DNA of 6,857 bases, from assembly GCA_015489295.1 (NCBI GenBank), contig WGAB01000132.1, positions 1-6,857 of the forward strand. The letters are read 5' to 3'. The stretch is from Caldifarciminota bacterium (GTDB lineage: Bacteria; WOR-3; Hydrothermia; WGAB01). Made by a program: the position numbers and the translations under genes. The notes beneath the pieces are model-generated. The model saw only the letters and a program-made list of their open reading frames with translations, did not search any database and had not been told where the DNA came from. Positions 1 through 5,435 of this stretch are shown here, piece by piece; within the stretch, counting starts at the first letter, position 1, and every line of letters starts with the position of its first letter.

Positions 1-13
1 AGCCTAACAAACC

Positions 14-28
14 CAATTTGTCAAATTG
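14..28. repeat. Perfect 15-bp palindrome upstream of tsaB
   Basis: The sequence CAATTTG-T-CAAATTG is a perfect odd-centred inverted repeat with 7-bp arms. It lies 15 bases before the proposed -35 box of tsaB, in a short AT-rich patch of an otherwise GC-rich region. It could be an operator for a dimeric regulator. It could also belong to the 3' end of whatever lies left of the window, but there is no T-run after it, so it does not look like a terminator. The function is inferred only from symmetry and position. Confidence 0.45.
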
Positions 29-43
29 AGGGGGACCGGGCGG

Positions 44-72
44 TTGTGCCTGGGAGGGCCGGTGCGTAGAAT
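44..72 (+). promoter_or_regulatory. Sigma-70-type promoter of tsaB, probably giving a leaderless mRNA
   Basis: A -35 box TTGTGC (44-49) is followed after 17 bases by a -10 box TAGAAT (67-72). A start site about seven bases after the -10 box falls on the A of the tsaB ATG at 79. No Shine-Dalgarno sequence lies at normal distance; the nearest GGAGG-like stretch is about 20 bases upstream, in the spacer. Both facts point to a leaderless transcript. The -35 match is partial. Confidence 0.6.
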
Positions 73-78
73 TGGGCC

Positions 79-750
79 ATGCCTGGTTGGGTACTGGCCA
101 TCGAGACCTCCGGGCCCCTGGGCGGCGCGGCTCTGTGGCACCCGGAAAGCCATCGGGGGGCCGAAGCAAGCCTGAAGGAGCCCTTCCGCCATGCCGAAGA
201 CCTGCCCGGACTGGTCCAGGGGCTCCTGGACCGGTTCGGCGTCGGCTTTGCCGATCTCGCCCTCGTGGCCGTGGTGCGGGGCCCGGGGTACTTTACCGCG
301 CTGCGGGTGGGCGTGGCCTACGCCAAGGCCCTGTGGCTGGCCCGCCGGGTGCCGGTGGTGGCCCCCACCGGCCTGGAGGTGCTGGCCTTTGAGGCCTCGG
401 AAGCCGGGGCCCGGGAGGTGGTGCCGGTGATCAACGCCCAGCGCGGACAGGTGTACTATGCCGTCTATCGCGACCTGGCGTGCAGGGAAGGGCCGGCGGT
501 GGCCCGGCCCGAGGCGCTGGCCCGGAGATTCCCTGAAGCCCGGTTCGTCGGACCCGGGCTTGCCCTGTTTCCCGACGATTTGCCGGTGGACAGGGGGCCG
601 GCAGCCTATCCCTCGCCCCTGGCCGTGGCCCGGTGGGGCCGGCGAGTGTTCCAGGAGGCCGGGGCCACCGATGCCGTGCTCCTGGAGCCTCTGTACATCC
701 GCGAACCCGATGCCGTGCGACTTCGGCAAAACCGAGCTGAGCCTCGCTGA
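79..750 (+). CDS. tsaB: tRNA threonylcarbamoyladenosine biosynthesis protein TsaB
   Basis: TsaB is the dimerising, non-catalytic partner of TsaD (with TsaE) in adding threonylcarbamoyl to A37 of ANN-decoding tRNAs in the cytoplasm. The 223-residue product has the usual family length. Recognisable landmarks in order are the N-terminal ASKHA strand LAIETS (residues 6-11), the signature GPGYFTALRVG (68-78, family form GPGSFTGLRIG), the INAQRGQVYYAVY strand pair (118-130, usually DARRGEVY), and the C-terminal EPLYIREPDAV (203-213). The signature has Y and A in place of the commoner S and G. The ATG at 79 begins exactly where homologues begin and lies six bases after a -10 box, with no Shine-Dalgarno sequence. 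The 3' end overlaps rimI by 41 bases, a pairing seen in many bacteria. TsaD is not in the window. Confidence 0.93.
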   Translation: MPGWVLAIETSGPLGGAALWHPESHRGAEASLKEPFRHAEDLPGLVQGLLDRFGVGFADLALVAVVRGPGYFTALRVGVAYAKALWLARRVPVVAPTGLEVLAFEASEAGAREVVPVINAQRGQVYYAVYRDLACREGPAVARPEALARRFPEARFVGPGLALFPDDLPVDRGPAAYPSPLAVARWGRRVFQEAGATDAVLLEPLYIREPDAVRLRQNRAEPR

Positions 751-1189
751 TTTCCAGGAGGCCGATCTCCCCGGAATCCTGGCCATTGAGCGGGCGTCCT
801 TCCGCCATCCCTGGAGCGCCAAGGCCTTCCGGGCCGAAGCCCGGAACCCCATCGCCCGAGTTCGGGTGCTCCGCCACGCCTCCGGCCGCGTGCTGGGCTA
901 TGTGGTGTTTCGGCTCTACGAGCAGGCGGTGCATCTGTTGAACATCGCCGTGGACCCGGCGTGCCGCCGCCGGGGTCTGGGCCGTCGCTTGCTGCAGGAG
1001 GTGGTGCAGGAGGCGCGCCGACACGGCCTGCCGTGGGTGGTGCTGGAGGTGCGGGTGAGCAACGAGCCGGCGCAGCGGCTTTACGAAGCCTTCGGCTTTC
1101 GGCGGATCCAACGGCTCCCGGCCTATTACGGCGACGAGGACGCGTGGTTGTATCTCTATGAAGTCCGCCCCCACCCGGATTCCGGGTGA
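710..1189 (+). CDS. rimI: Ribosomal protein S18-alanine N-acetyltransferase RimI (GNAT family)
   Basis: RimI acetylates the N-terminal alanine of ribosomal protein S18 using acetyl-CoA; some homologues have wider protein N-acetyltransferase activity. The 159-residue product is a complete single-domain GNAT enzyme. It shows the ADLPGILAIERASF start region (18-31), the HPWS motif (33-36), motif A NIAVDP (78-83) with the acetyl-CoA loop RRRGLG (86-91), and LEVRVSN (112-118). Glu113 and Tyr125 align with E. coli RimI Glu103 and Tyr115, the proposed catalytic pair. The YY and EDAW residues near the end also fit the family. I chose the ATG at 710, inside tsaB, because homologues begin about there. 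No strong Shine-Dalgarno sequence precedes it, so translation is probably coupled to tsaB. The last residues and the stop lie inside a hairpin. Confidence 0.92.
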   Translation: MPCDFGKTELSLADFQEADLPGILAIERASFRHPWSAKAFRAEARNPIARVRVLRHASGRVLGYVVFRLYEQAVHLLNIAVDPACRRRGLGRRLLQEVVQEARRHGLPWVVLEVRVSNEPAQRLYEAFGFRRIQRLPAYYGDEDAWLYLYEVRPHPDSG

Positions 1190-1197
1190 GGGCGGAC
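1163..1197. terminator. Shared hairpin between converging rimI and the Ig-repeat gene
   Basis: Arms 1163-1178 and 1182-1197 pair over 16 positions with one C-A mismatch (1171/1189), closing on a 3-base loop (ATT). The hairpin contains the rimI stop codon (1187-1189) and lies directly past the stop of the minus-strand gene ending at 1204. There is no T-run on either side, so it is not a classical intrinsic terminator. It may still block or end transcripts from both directions, or protect their 3' ends. Confidence 0.65.
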
Positions 1198-1203
1198 CCG
1201 AGC

Positions 1204-2544
1204 TCAGGGCAGGATCTTTACCCTCACGGCCCCTCCTTTCCCCTCGGTTTCGGCCAGGATCCAAACCTCTCCCGGTTCCAGAGCCTTGAACCTGCCCGGT
1301 CCGACGGCCTGGGCACGGCGGCGGGGCACAGCCACCACGCGCCAGCCCTCCAGCCCCTGGGTGCCATCGGCGGGCTTGACCTCAAAGGTCTGGCCCACCT
1401 TTACCGTGTCGGGCTCGGCCACCAGTGGCACCTCCGGCACAGCGAAGAGGGGTGCCGCGGCCACCGGGTGGCCCTTCACCTCGGCCACGAGCAGGCCCAC
1501 GCCCGGGCGTCGGGCGCGCACCCGAATCTCCAGGCCCCGGCCCTGCACCCGGGCCAGGTCCCGGGGCACCACGCGCCACCGGGGCGTTCTCAGGGTCCTT
1601 TTAAGGAAACGCGGCGGCCGTCGTCCCCAGGAGAGCCGGACCGGCACCGCTTCGCCCCGGGGGCGCAGGCGGATGCGGGCTGGCAGAATCCGAGGACGGG
1701 GCAACGGTAGGCCCACGGCTACAGGCACTCCCAGGATGCCCGAGCGGCCGTCGGGCGTGCGCACGGCCACCCACAGGGTCCCCCGCAGGCTATCCCGGCC
1801 GGCCACGAACTCGGTGCCCGAGCGTACGGTGCCCAGTTCCGGCGGATCCGGGTACAGGAACACCTCCAGGTTTTCGGCAGGCACACCGGGCACCCGAACC
1901 TGCAGGCGTCGGTGCTCGCCGGGTTTCAGTTCCAGTACCCGGGGTTCCACCTGGAACCGGAGCCGGGGCCGGGCGCCGGGCGCATGGATCCGCACGCGGG
2001 ACCGGGCGATGCCGGTGCGGCCGTCCGGTGTGCGGGCCACGGCTACGAGCATCCCCCGGCCGGCAAAGGGCCCGGCCTGGAACACCTGTTTTTCAGGGTC
2101 CCAGGTGCCGAGCCAGGGCGGCACCACGGTCACCTGCAGGCGCGCCTCCGGGATTTCGCGGCCGTCGGGCTCCAGCACGCGAATCTGGAACGGCAGGGAT
2201 GCCGAGGGTTCCAGGGTTACCTCCCGGGGTTCGATGTCCACCCGCAGGCGGCCGGCACGCCGACCGATCCGCAGGGCGGCGTGGCCCACGGCCTCCTCGC
2301 GGCCCACCCGCACGATGGCCCGCAGCACACCCACCCCGGGGGCACCGGCGTGAAACACCCCCTGTGCCACGTGTCCAAGGCGTGGGGGCAGCACCTCAAA
2401 CCACACCGAATCCGGGGTTACGCTTTGTCCATCCTGTTCCACCTGTACCTCGACCCGCTGTTCCTCGCCGGGGGCGAGGGTGAGGGTGCCGGGCGAGATC
2501 CACACCTTAAGGGTGGCGAAAAGCGCGAGCATAAGGCTCGTCAT
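1204..2544 (-). CDS. Protein of about five tandem Ig-like beta-sandwich units, last gene of the sigma-factor operon
   Basis: The 446-residue product is built almost wholly of about five degenerate units of 75-90 residues (roughly 12-93, 100-186, 195-277, 286-368, 374-445). Units 1-3 show the plan best: a P-x4-L-x-PG or similar opening, alternating V/L strands, a PP-x-LG turn, an F-x-AG turn, then TPDGR-[TS]-GI and a closing strand. Such units resemble bacterial Ig-like (BIG-type) surface domains, but I recognise no named family. The N-terminus (MTSLMLALFATLKV) is hydrophobic but lacks the usual positive charge, so a signal peptide is likely but atypical. There are no cysteines and no enzymatic motif. 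The ATG overlaps the anti-sigma stop (ATGA) and follows a perfect AGGAGGTGA nine bases upstream. Its place next to a sigma/anti-sigma pair suggests an envelope structural or sensor-partner role, which is inference. Confidence 0.75.
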   Translation of the reverse strand: MTSLMLALFATLKVWISPGTLTLAPGEEQRVEVQVEQDGQSVTPDSVWFEVLPPRLGHVAQGVFHAGAPGVGVLRAIVRVGREEAVGHAALRIGRRAGRLRVDIEPREVTLEPSASLPFQIRVLEPDGREIPEARLQVTVVPPWLGTWDPEKQVFQAGPFAGRGMLVAVARTPDGRTGIARSRVRIHAPGARPRLRFQVEPRVLELKPGEHRRLQVRVPGVPAENLEVFLYPDPPELGTVRSGTEFVAGRDSLRGTLWVAVRTPDGRSGILGVPVAVGLPLPRPRILPARIRLRPRGEAVPVRLSWGRRPPRFLKRTLRTPRWRVVPRDLARVQGRGLEIRVRARRPGVGLLVAEVKGHPVAAAPLFAVPEVPLVAEPDTVKVGQTFEVKPADGTQGLEGWRVVAVPRRRAQAVGPGRFKALEPGEVWILAETEGKGGAVRVKILP

Positions 2545-3176
2545 GACGGATCACCTCCTGAGGCCACCAGGTACACTGCCCGGTGGAACTCCAGGCGTTT
2601 TTTGAGGGTGGGCAGATGCACCACCACGGTAATCTGATGGTATCCGGGGGTCACCGGCAGGTCCTTGAGGATGAAATACCCCTCGCCGCCGGTATTCCGG
2701 AAGGGCACAGGGACCGAATCCACCTGAACCTCCAGTTCGTAGGGCATGGGGGGATACAGGGCCCCGACTACCAGAAAGTCCGAGGCCAGCAGGGCAGCAT
2801 CGGGTTCGGGGGCCAGCAGGTCTACGGTCACGGTTGTGGCTTCCAGGGTATCGGGTGCGGCATGGCGGAGCATCCAGAACCCGCCCAGGAGCACGACAAG
2901 AGCCAGGAACACCGGGGCCAGGGCTGGCACCCACCGCCTGTGGGGTTGTTTCCGGTGCCGGGCCCGCACCTGCTGCAGGATCCGGGCCCTCAGGCCGGGG
3001 GGAGCGGGCACCCGGGGAGCCTGTTGGAGCAGGTTGTGGAGCCGGTGGGCCTGTTCCCACTCCTTCCGGCACGGCTCGCAGGTTTGCAGGATCTCCTGGA
3101 GCCGTTGTTTCTCCTCGGGGGTTAGGGTGCCGTTGAGGTCGTTTTCCAGCAGCCGATCAAAATCGCGGGGTTTCAT
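2541..3176 (-). CDS. Membrane-bound anti-sigma factor with degenerate zinc-finger domain and Ig-like outer domain
   Basis: This 211-residue protein probably binds and inhibits the ECF sigma factor encoded just upstream. It has an N-terminal anti-sigma (ZAS / zf-HC2-like) helical domain (about 1-55) with LNGTLTPEEKQRLQEIL followed by CEPC (33-36). It then has a basic linker (64-81), one transmembrane helix (about 83-103) and an extracytoplasmic beta-rich domain (about 118-205). The usual zinc-binding His four residues before the first Cys is Ile29 here, so canonical H-x3-C-x2-C binding is lost; His44 and His47 lie nearby. The outer domain, with paired V/L strands and the GEGYFILKDL and TPGYHQITVVV segments, looks Ig-like, similar in style to the next gene's product. 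The start overlaps the sigma stop (ATGA) and has an AGGGGGTGA ribosome site. The inhibitor role is inferred from fold and position. Confidence 0.86.
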   Translation of the reverse strand: MKPRDFDRLLENDLNGTLTPEEKQRLQEILQTCEPCRKEWEQAHRLHNLLQQAPRVPAPPGLRARILQQVRARHRKQPHRRWVPALAPVFLALVVLLGGFWMLRHAAPDTLEATTVTVDLLAPEPDAALLASDFLVVGALYPPMPYELEVQVDSVPVPFRNTGGEGYFILKDLPVTPGYHQITVVVHLPTLKKRLEFHRAVYLVASGGDPS

Positions 3177-3676
3177 GCGATCACCCCCTTGAGGCGCTCC
3201 TGGAGCATCTGGCGGGCGCGGTTCAGGCGGGACTTCACGGTGCCCTCGGCCACGCCCAGGGTTTCGGCGATCTCGCGGATGCTCAGGTTTTCAAAGTAGA
3301 ACAGGATGATCACGGTGCGGAACGGCTCGGGCAACTGGCGCAGGTGGCGATGCAGGGCCTGGTATGCCGGGGGCAGAGTCGGGGGATCCTGGGTGGGATG
3401 GCCCCGGAGGGTTTCCAGGGGTACCAGGAGTTTGCGGAACCGCTGGCGTCGCAGGTACCGGCGAATCCGGTTCAGGGCGATCCGGTAGATCCAGGTGGAA
3501 ACCTTGGCCTCGCCCCGGAACTTGGGCAGGTTCCGGTACACCGCCAGGAAGATGTCCTGGGTCAGGTCCTGGGCGTCTTCGTAGTTGCCGATGTGCCAGT
3601 ACACCATGTTGAAGATCCTTTCCTCGTTTTCGCGGAGGATTTCGGCAAACTGTTGCTCCAGGGCCGCGGGGTCCAT
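3173..3676 (-). CDS. ECF-type RNA polymerase sigma factor (sigma-70 family, group 4)
   Basis: The 167-residue protein has the two-domain layout of extracytoplasmic-function sigma factors. Region 2 (about 18-80) contains YEDAQDLTQDIFLAVYRNL (32-50), FRGEAKVSTWIYRIALNRIRRYLRR (core-binding and -10 recognition). Region 4 (about 105-163) contains LPEPFRTVIILFYFENLS and the helix-turn-helix IREIAETLGVAEGTVKSRLNRAR that reads the -35 element. There is no region 1.1 or 3 and no C-terminal extension. It is followed with a 4-base overlap by its likely anti-sigma factor, the standard ECF arrangement. The ATG at 3676 fits the family length, but it has no Shine-Dalgarno sequence and lies six bases after a TATACT box. 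It may therefore be translated both from the operon mRNA and from a leaderless one. I cannot name the ECF subgroup. Confidence 0.95.
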   Translation of the reverse strand: MDPAALEQQFAEILRENEERIFNMVYWHIGNYEDAQDLTQDIFLAVYRNLPKFRGEAKVSTWIYRIALNRIRRYLRRQRFRKLLVPLETLRGHPTQDPPTLPPAYQALHRHLRQLPEPFRTVIILFYFENLSIREIAETLGVAEGTVKSRLNRARQMLQERLKGVIA

Positions 3677-3682
3677 GCCTGG

Positions 3683-3688
3683 AGTATA
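3683..3688 (-). promoter_or_regulatory. -10-like TATACT directly before the sigma-factor start
   Basis: Read on the minus strand, TATACT ends six bases before the ATG at 3676. This is the same spacing as at tsaB, so a transcript from it would be leaderless. No convincing -35 box is present: the hexamer 17 bases upstream reads GAGGTT. The box may give a low internal supply of sigma factor, or be chance. Confidence 0.4.
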
Positions 3689-3723
3689 GCGCCGGGGACC
3701 GGGCGAACCTCGGCCCCCGGCGC
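3689..3723 (-). promoter_or_regulatory. 9-bp perfect hairpin between the lipoprotein and sigma-factor genes
   Basis: Arms 3689-3697 and 3715-3723 (GCGCCGGGG / CCCCGGCGC) are perfectly complementary around a 17-base loop. The structure fills most of the 57-base gap between the lipoprotein stop and the sigma start. No T-run follows, so it is not a simple terminator. It could reduce read-through into the sigma gene, act as an mRNA processing or stabilising element, or hold back translation of a start that lacks a ribosome site. Confidence 0.5.
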
Positions 3724-3733
3724 GTCACCCTCC

Positions 3734-4618
3734 CTAAGGCTGCACCACGCGATACACGAACAGCCACAGGTGGGCGTCGTAGGGGTAATCGTTGGTAATC
3801 AACGTGGCTCGATGCAGGACATCCACGGCGGTGTGGTAAACCCCTGGTGTCATCGGGGTGGTCCAGGTACCCACGAAGTGGCCGTCTTCATACTGGAACC
3901 GACGGCGACGGAACCGGTGCCGTGCCTCGGGGTGGTGTAGATAGGGAGCGGCGTTCTCGGGTTCATTGACATAGAGCGTGAGGGTTACCGGCGTGCCCGG
4001 CGGAAAGGCGAACACCTCGTCCCGCTCCTGGAGTACCAGGGGATCGGTGACCACGGTGTCGTACTCGCCCCCGGTGATCCGCAGGGAGTCGATCTGGAGG
4101 GTGGGGCTCTGGGAGGTCACCTCCACATTGGAGATGGCGCGGAGTTCCCAGCCCCGATGGGGAGCGGTCACAGGACCGGTGCGCACGAAGAGCAGGTGCC
4201 GTTCCGAGTAGTCGGTAAGGCTTTTGGTGTAGCGCACCAGGGTTTCGGGCGGCGTGGTGTCGGTACGGAAAATGAGGTTCAGGCGGCCGGGGATCTCCCG
4301 GTACAGGGTCACCCAGGCCGAATCGTTCTCGATGTGGATATTCAGGTCGCGGATTTGCTGGTTCCAGAAGTGGCGGCGCCACCAGGCCACGAGGCCGTAG
4401 AGCGTGTCTCTGGACATGAGATGGGCATCGCCCTCGGTGGAATCCCCATCGTAGGCCTCGGTGATGTCTACCCAGTCGGCGTACTCGGTAAAGAGCAGCT
4501 CCTGGATGGCCTCCTGGTCGGTGCTGGCCGTCGGTCCGAGGTCCTTGGAGCACCCGGTCCAGAGGGTGCCCAGGACGAGCAGGGCGGCAGGTCCCAGCAG
4601 TTTGAAGGAAGCCTTCAT
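3734..4618 (-). CDS. Putative lipoprotein with NTF2-like and Ig-like regions, first gene of the sigma-factor operon
   Basis: I do not recognise a named family for this 294-residue protein. It starts with a typical export signal: basic MKASFK, a hydrophobic stretch to about residue 19, then LWTGC with Cys23 as the likely lipidated residue (the -3 position is Trp, which is non-standard). The segment 34-168 has helices DQEAIQELLFTEYADWV and DTLYGLVAWWRRHFW followed by strands. This pattern recalls NTF2/SnoaL-like domains, but weakly. Residues about 195-292 form a beta-rich Ig-like region (FPPGTPVTLTLYV, FVGTWTTPMTPGVYHTAV) with a basic patch RFRRRRF (235-241). The start at 4618 is preferred over an ATG 30 bases upstream because AGGAGG (4626-4631) lies seven bases before it and it begins the signal peptide. 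It is 57 bases upstream of the sigma gene on the same strand, and a possible ECF promoter precedes it. Confidence 0.78.
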   Translation of the reverse strand: MKASFKLLGPAALLVLGTLWTGCSKDLGPTASTDQEAIQELLFTEYADWVDITEAYDGDSTEGDAHLMSRDTLYGLVAWWRRHFWNQQIRDLNIHIENDSAWVTLYREIPGRLNLIFRTDTTPPETLVRYTKSLTDYSERHLLFVRTGPVTAPHRGWELRAISNVEVTSQSPTLQIDSLRITGGEYDTVVTDPLVLQERDEVFAFPPGTPVTLTLYVNEPENAAPYLHHPEARHRFRRRRFQYEDGHFVGTWTTPMTPGVYHTAVDVLHRATLITNDYPYDAHLWLFVYRVVQP

Positions 4619-4653
4619 GGTGCAACCTCCTTTTTCGTGGTCGTTCACCGATA

Positions 4654-4683
4654 TTAGAGTCCCGGAGGTGCCAAAAGGTTCCC
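4654..4683 (-). promoter_or_regulatory. Candidate ECF-sigma promoter (GGGAACC / TCTAA) of the lipoprotein-sigma operon
   Basis: On the minus strand GGGAACC (4677-4683) is followed 18 bases later by TCTAA (4654-4658). GGAAC-type -35 boxes with TCTGA/TCAAA-like -10 boxes are typical of sigma-E-like ECF factors. The spacing here is at the long end. A start near 4647 would leave a leader of about 28 bases carrying the AGGAGG site. TAATAT (4651-4656) overlaps it and could be a housekeeping -10, but no matching -35 is present. Autoregulation by the operon's own sigma factor is an inference. Confidence 0.45.
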
Positions 4684-4715
4684 GGGGTGTGATCGTGGAG
4701 GACAGCGTAGAAATA

Positions 4716-4747
4716 CCGCGCCCTCCGAAATTCTCCGGAGGGCGCGG
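4716..4747 (-). terminator. Intrinsic terminator of the PPC-like gene
   Basis: A perfect 12-bp stem (4716-4727 with 4736-4747, CCGCGCCCTCCG and its complement) closes on an 8-base loop. On the minus strand it is followed by TATTTCT, an interrupted T-tract. It starts 28 bases past the stop of the gene ending at 4776 and separates it from the ECF-type promoter of the next operon. Confidence 0.82.
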
Positions 4748-4775
4748 CGAGCGGGTACTGGAGTGGACCCGGAGG

Positions 4776-5303
4776 TTACTTGAACCCGACAGCCACGGAG
4801 AAGAAGGATTCCTTGCCAGAAGGCCAGTCGTCTTCAGCGGAATAGAATTTGACCTTAATTCGGTAGGTTTGGGTAGAGTTAACGTGGAATTTGACGATGG
4901 GGATGTTGTCCACTTGCGTGTCTCGCCCTACCAGTTCGCCATCAGAATTGTAGACATAGATGTCCAAGTCTTCGATACCCTGTCCGCCAATTCCTACGAT
5001 TTTGTAGTCATTCCCGGAATAAAGGGTCCGTGTAAAGGTATAAGAAGCTCCCTCACTCAAGCGATCGACCTCGATATGGGCCAGATTGTAATCGTCCCCT
5101 GCGAGGGCGGCACAGATCACGATAGTCCTTGATAACACATCTGCCAACTGGTCTTCGGCACTAATGCTTTGCGAAGAACGGGTATATTCATTGGTATAAC
5201 CAGTGGGACGATAGGATGCAGAGGAATGGGAACTGGCACAGGTGATGACCGAAAGCACGGCCACCATCACGATGCTCGCCACTAACCATTGAAATCGATG
5301 CAT
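4776..5303 (-). CDS. Exported putative lipoprotein with a PPC-like beta-sandwich domain
   Basis: The 175-residue product begins with MHRFQWLVASIVMVAVLSVITC. This is a signal peptide ending at Cys22, which could be lipidated, although Thr at -1 is unusual. A Ser/Tyr/Thr-rich linker (23-50) follows. The rest (about 70-175) resembles bacterial pre-peptidase C-terminal (PPC) domains: IEVDRLSEGASYTFTRTLY, then the core IEDLDIYVYNSDGELV (110-125) and QTYRIKVKFYSAEDDW (145-160). PPC domains normally decorate secreted enzymes, but here the domain stands alone with no catalytic domain. The ATG at 5303 has AGGAGG six bases upstream. The gene has its own sigma-54 promoter and a strong terminator, so it is probably monocistronic. 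Its base composition is clearly more AT-rich than the sigma-factor operon, suggesting a different history. A named role cannot be given. Confidence 0.78.
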   Translation of the reverse strand: MHRFQWLVASIVMVAVLSVITCASSHSSASYRPTGYTNEYTRSSQSISAEDQLADVLSRTIVICAALAGDDYNLAHIEVDRLSEGASYTFTRTLYSGNDYKIVGIGGQGIEDLDIYVYNSDGELVGRDTQVDNIPIVKFHVNSTQTYRIKVKFYSAEDDWPSGKESFFSVAVGFK

Positions 5304-5332
5304 CGTACACCTCCTGTTTTGGCTCTTTCTAA

Positions 5333-5348
5333 TGCAAGGGAAGTGCCA
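5333..5348 (-). promoter_or_regulatory. Sigma-54 (-24/-12) promoter of the PPC-like gene
   Basis: On the minus strand TGGCAC (5343-5348), five bases, then TTGCA (5333-5337) match the sigma-54 consensus TGGCAC-N5-TTGC at every conserved position with exact GG-to-GC spacing. A start about 12 bases past the GC leaves a short leader carrying AGGAGG before the ATG at 5303. Sigma-54 promoters need an AAA+ activator bound upstream; none is encoded in the window. Confidence 0.75.
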
Positions 5349-5435
5349 AAGGTCGATATGTTGCCCGGTGTCGGGAAAGCATGTAAGGTTCGAGTTGGAT
5401 GGCAATATGAAGCGTCATTGAGTCTATCTCGCTTA

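Noticed and set aside
458..709. Upstream extension of rimI to an earlier ATG
   Set aside because: The added 84 residues are a frame-shifted shadow of tsaB and do not belong to the GNAT fold. Homologues start near 710.
4..852. Long minus-strand open frame across tsaB and rimI
   Set aside because: It is antisense to two clear genes. The translation is low-complexity Gly/Pro/His/Arg, as expected from the opposite strand of GC-rich coding DNA.
1286..2353. 355-codon plus-strand open frame opposite the Ig-repeat gene
   Set aside because: The product is an Arg/Thr/Pro/Gly-rich string with no domain and no ribosome site. The minus frame has tandem domain repeats, a perfect ribosome site and operon overlap.
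4661..4674. TTTTGGCACC before the lipoprotein gene as a third sigma-54 promoter
   Set aside because: The TGGCAC half is present, but the -12 position reads GGAC where TTGC is needed, so the invariant GC is missing.
4461..5132. Plus-strand open frame across the lipoprotein start and the PPC-like gene
   Set aside because: It crosses a terminator and a promoter on the opposite strand and has no ribosome site. The minus-strand genes have signal peptides and strong ribosome sites.
5364..5375. Small inverted repeat CCCG-GTGT-CGGG after the barrel-like gene as a terminator
   Set aside because: The stem is only 4 bp, with no T-run, and lies about 60 bases past the stop, so it is too weak to call.
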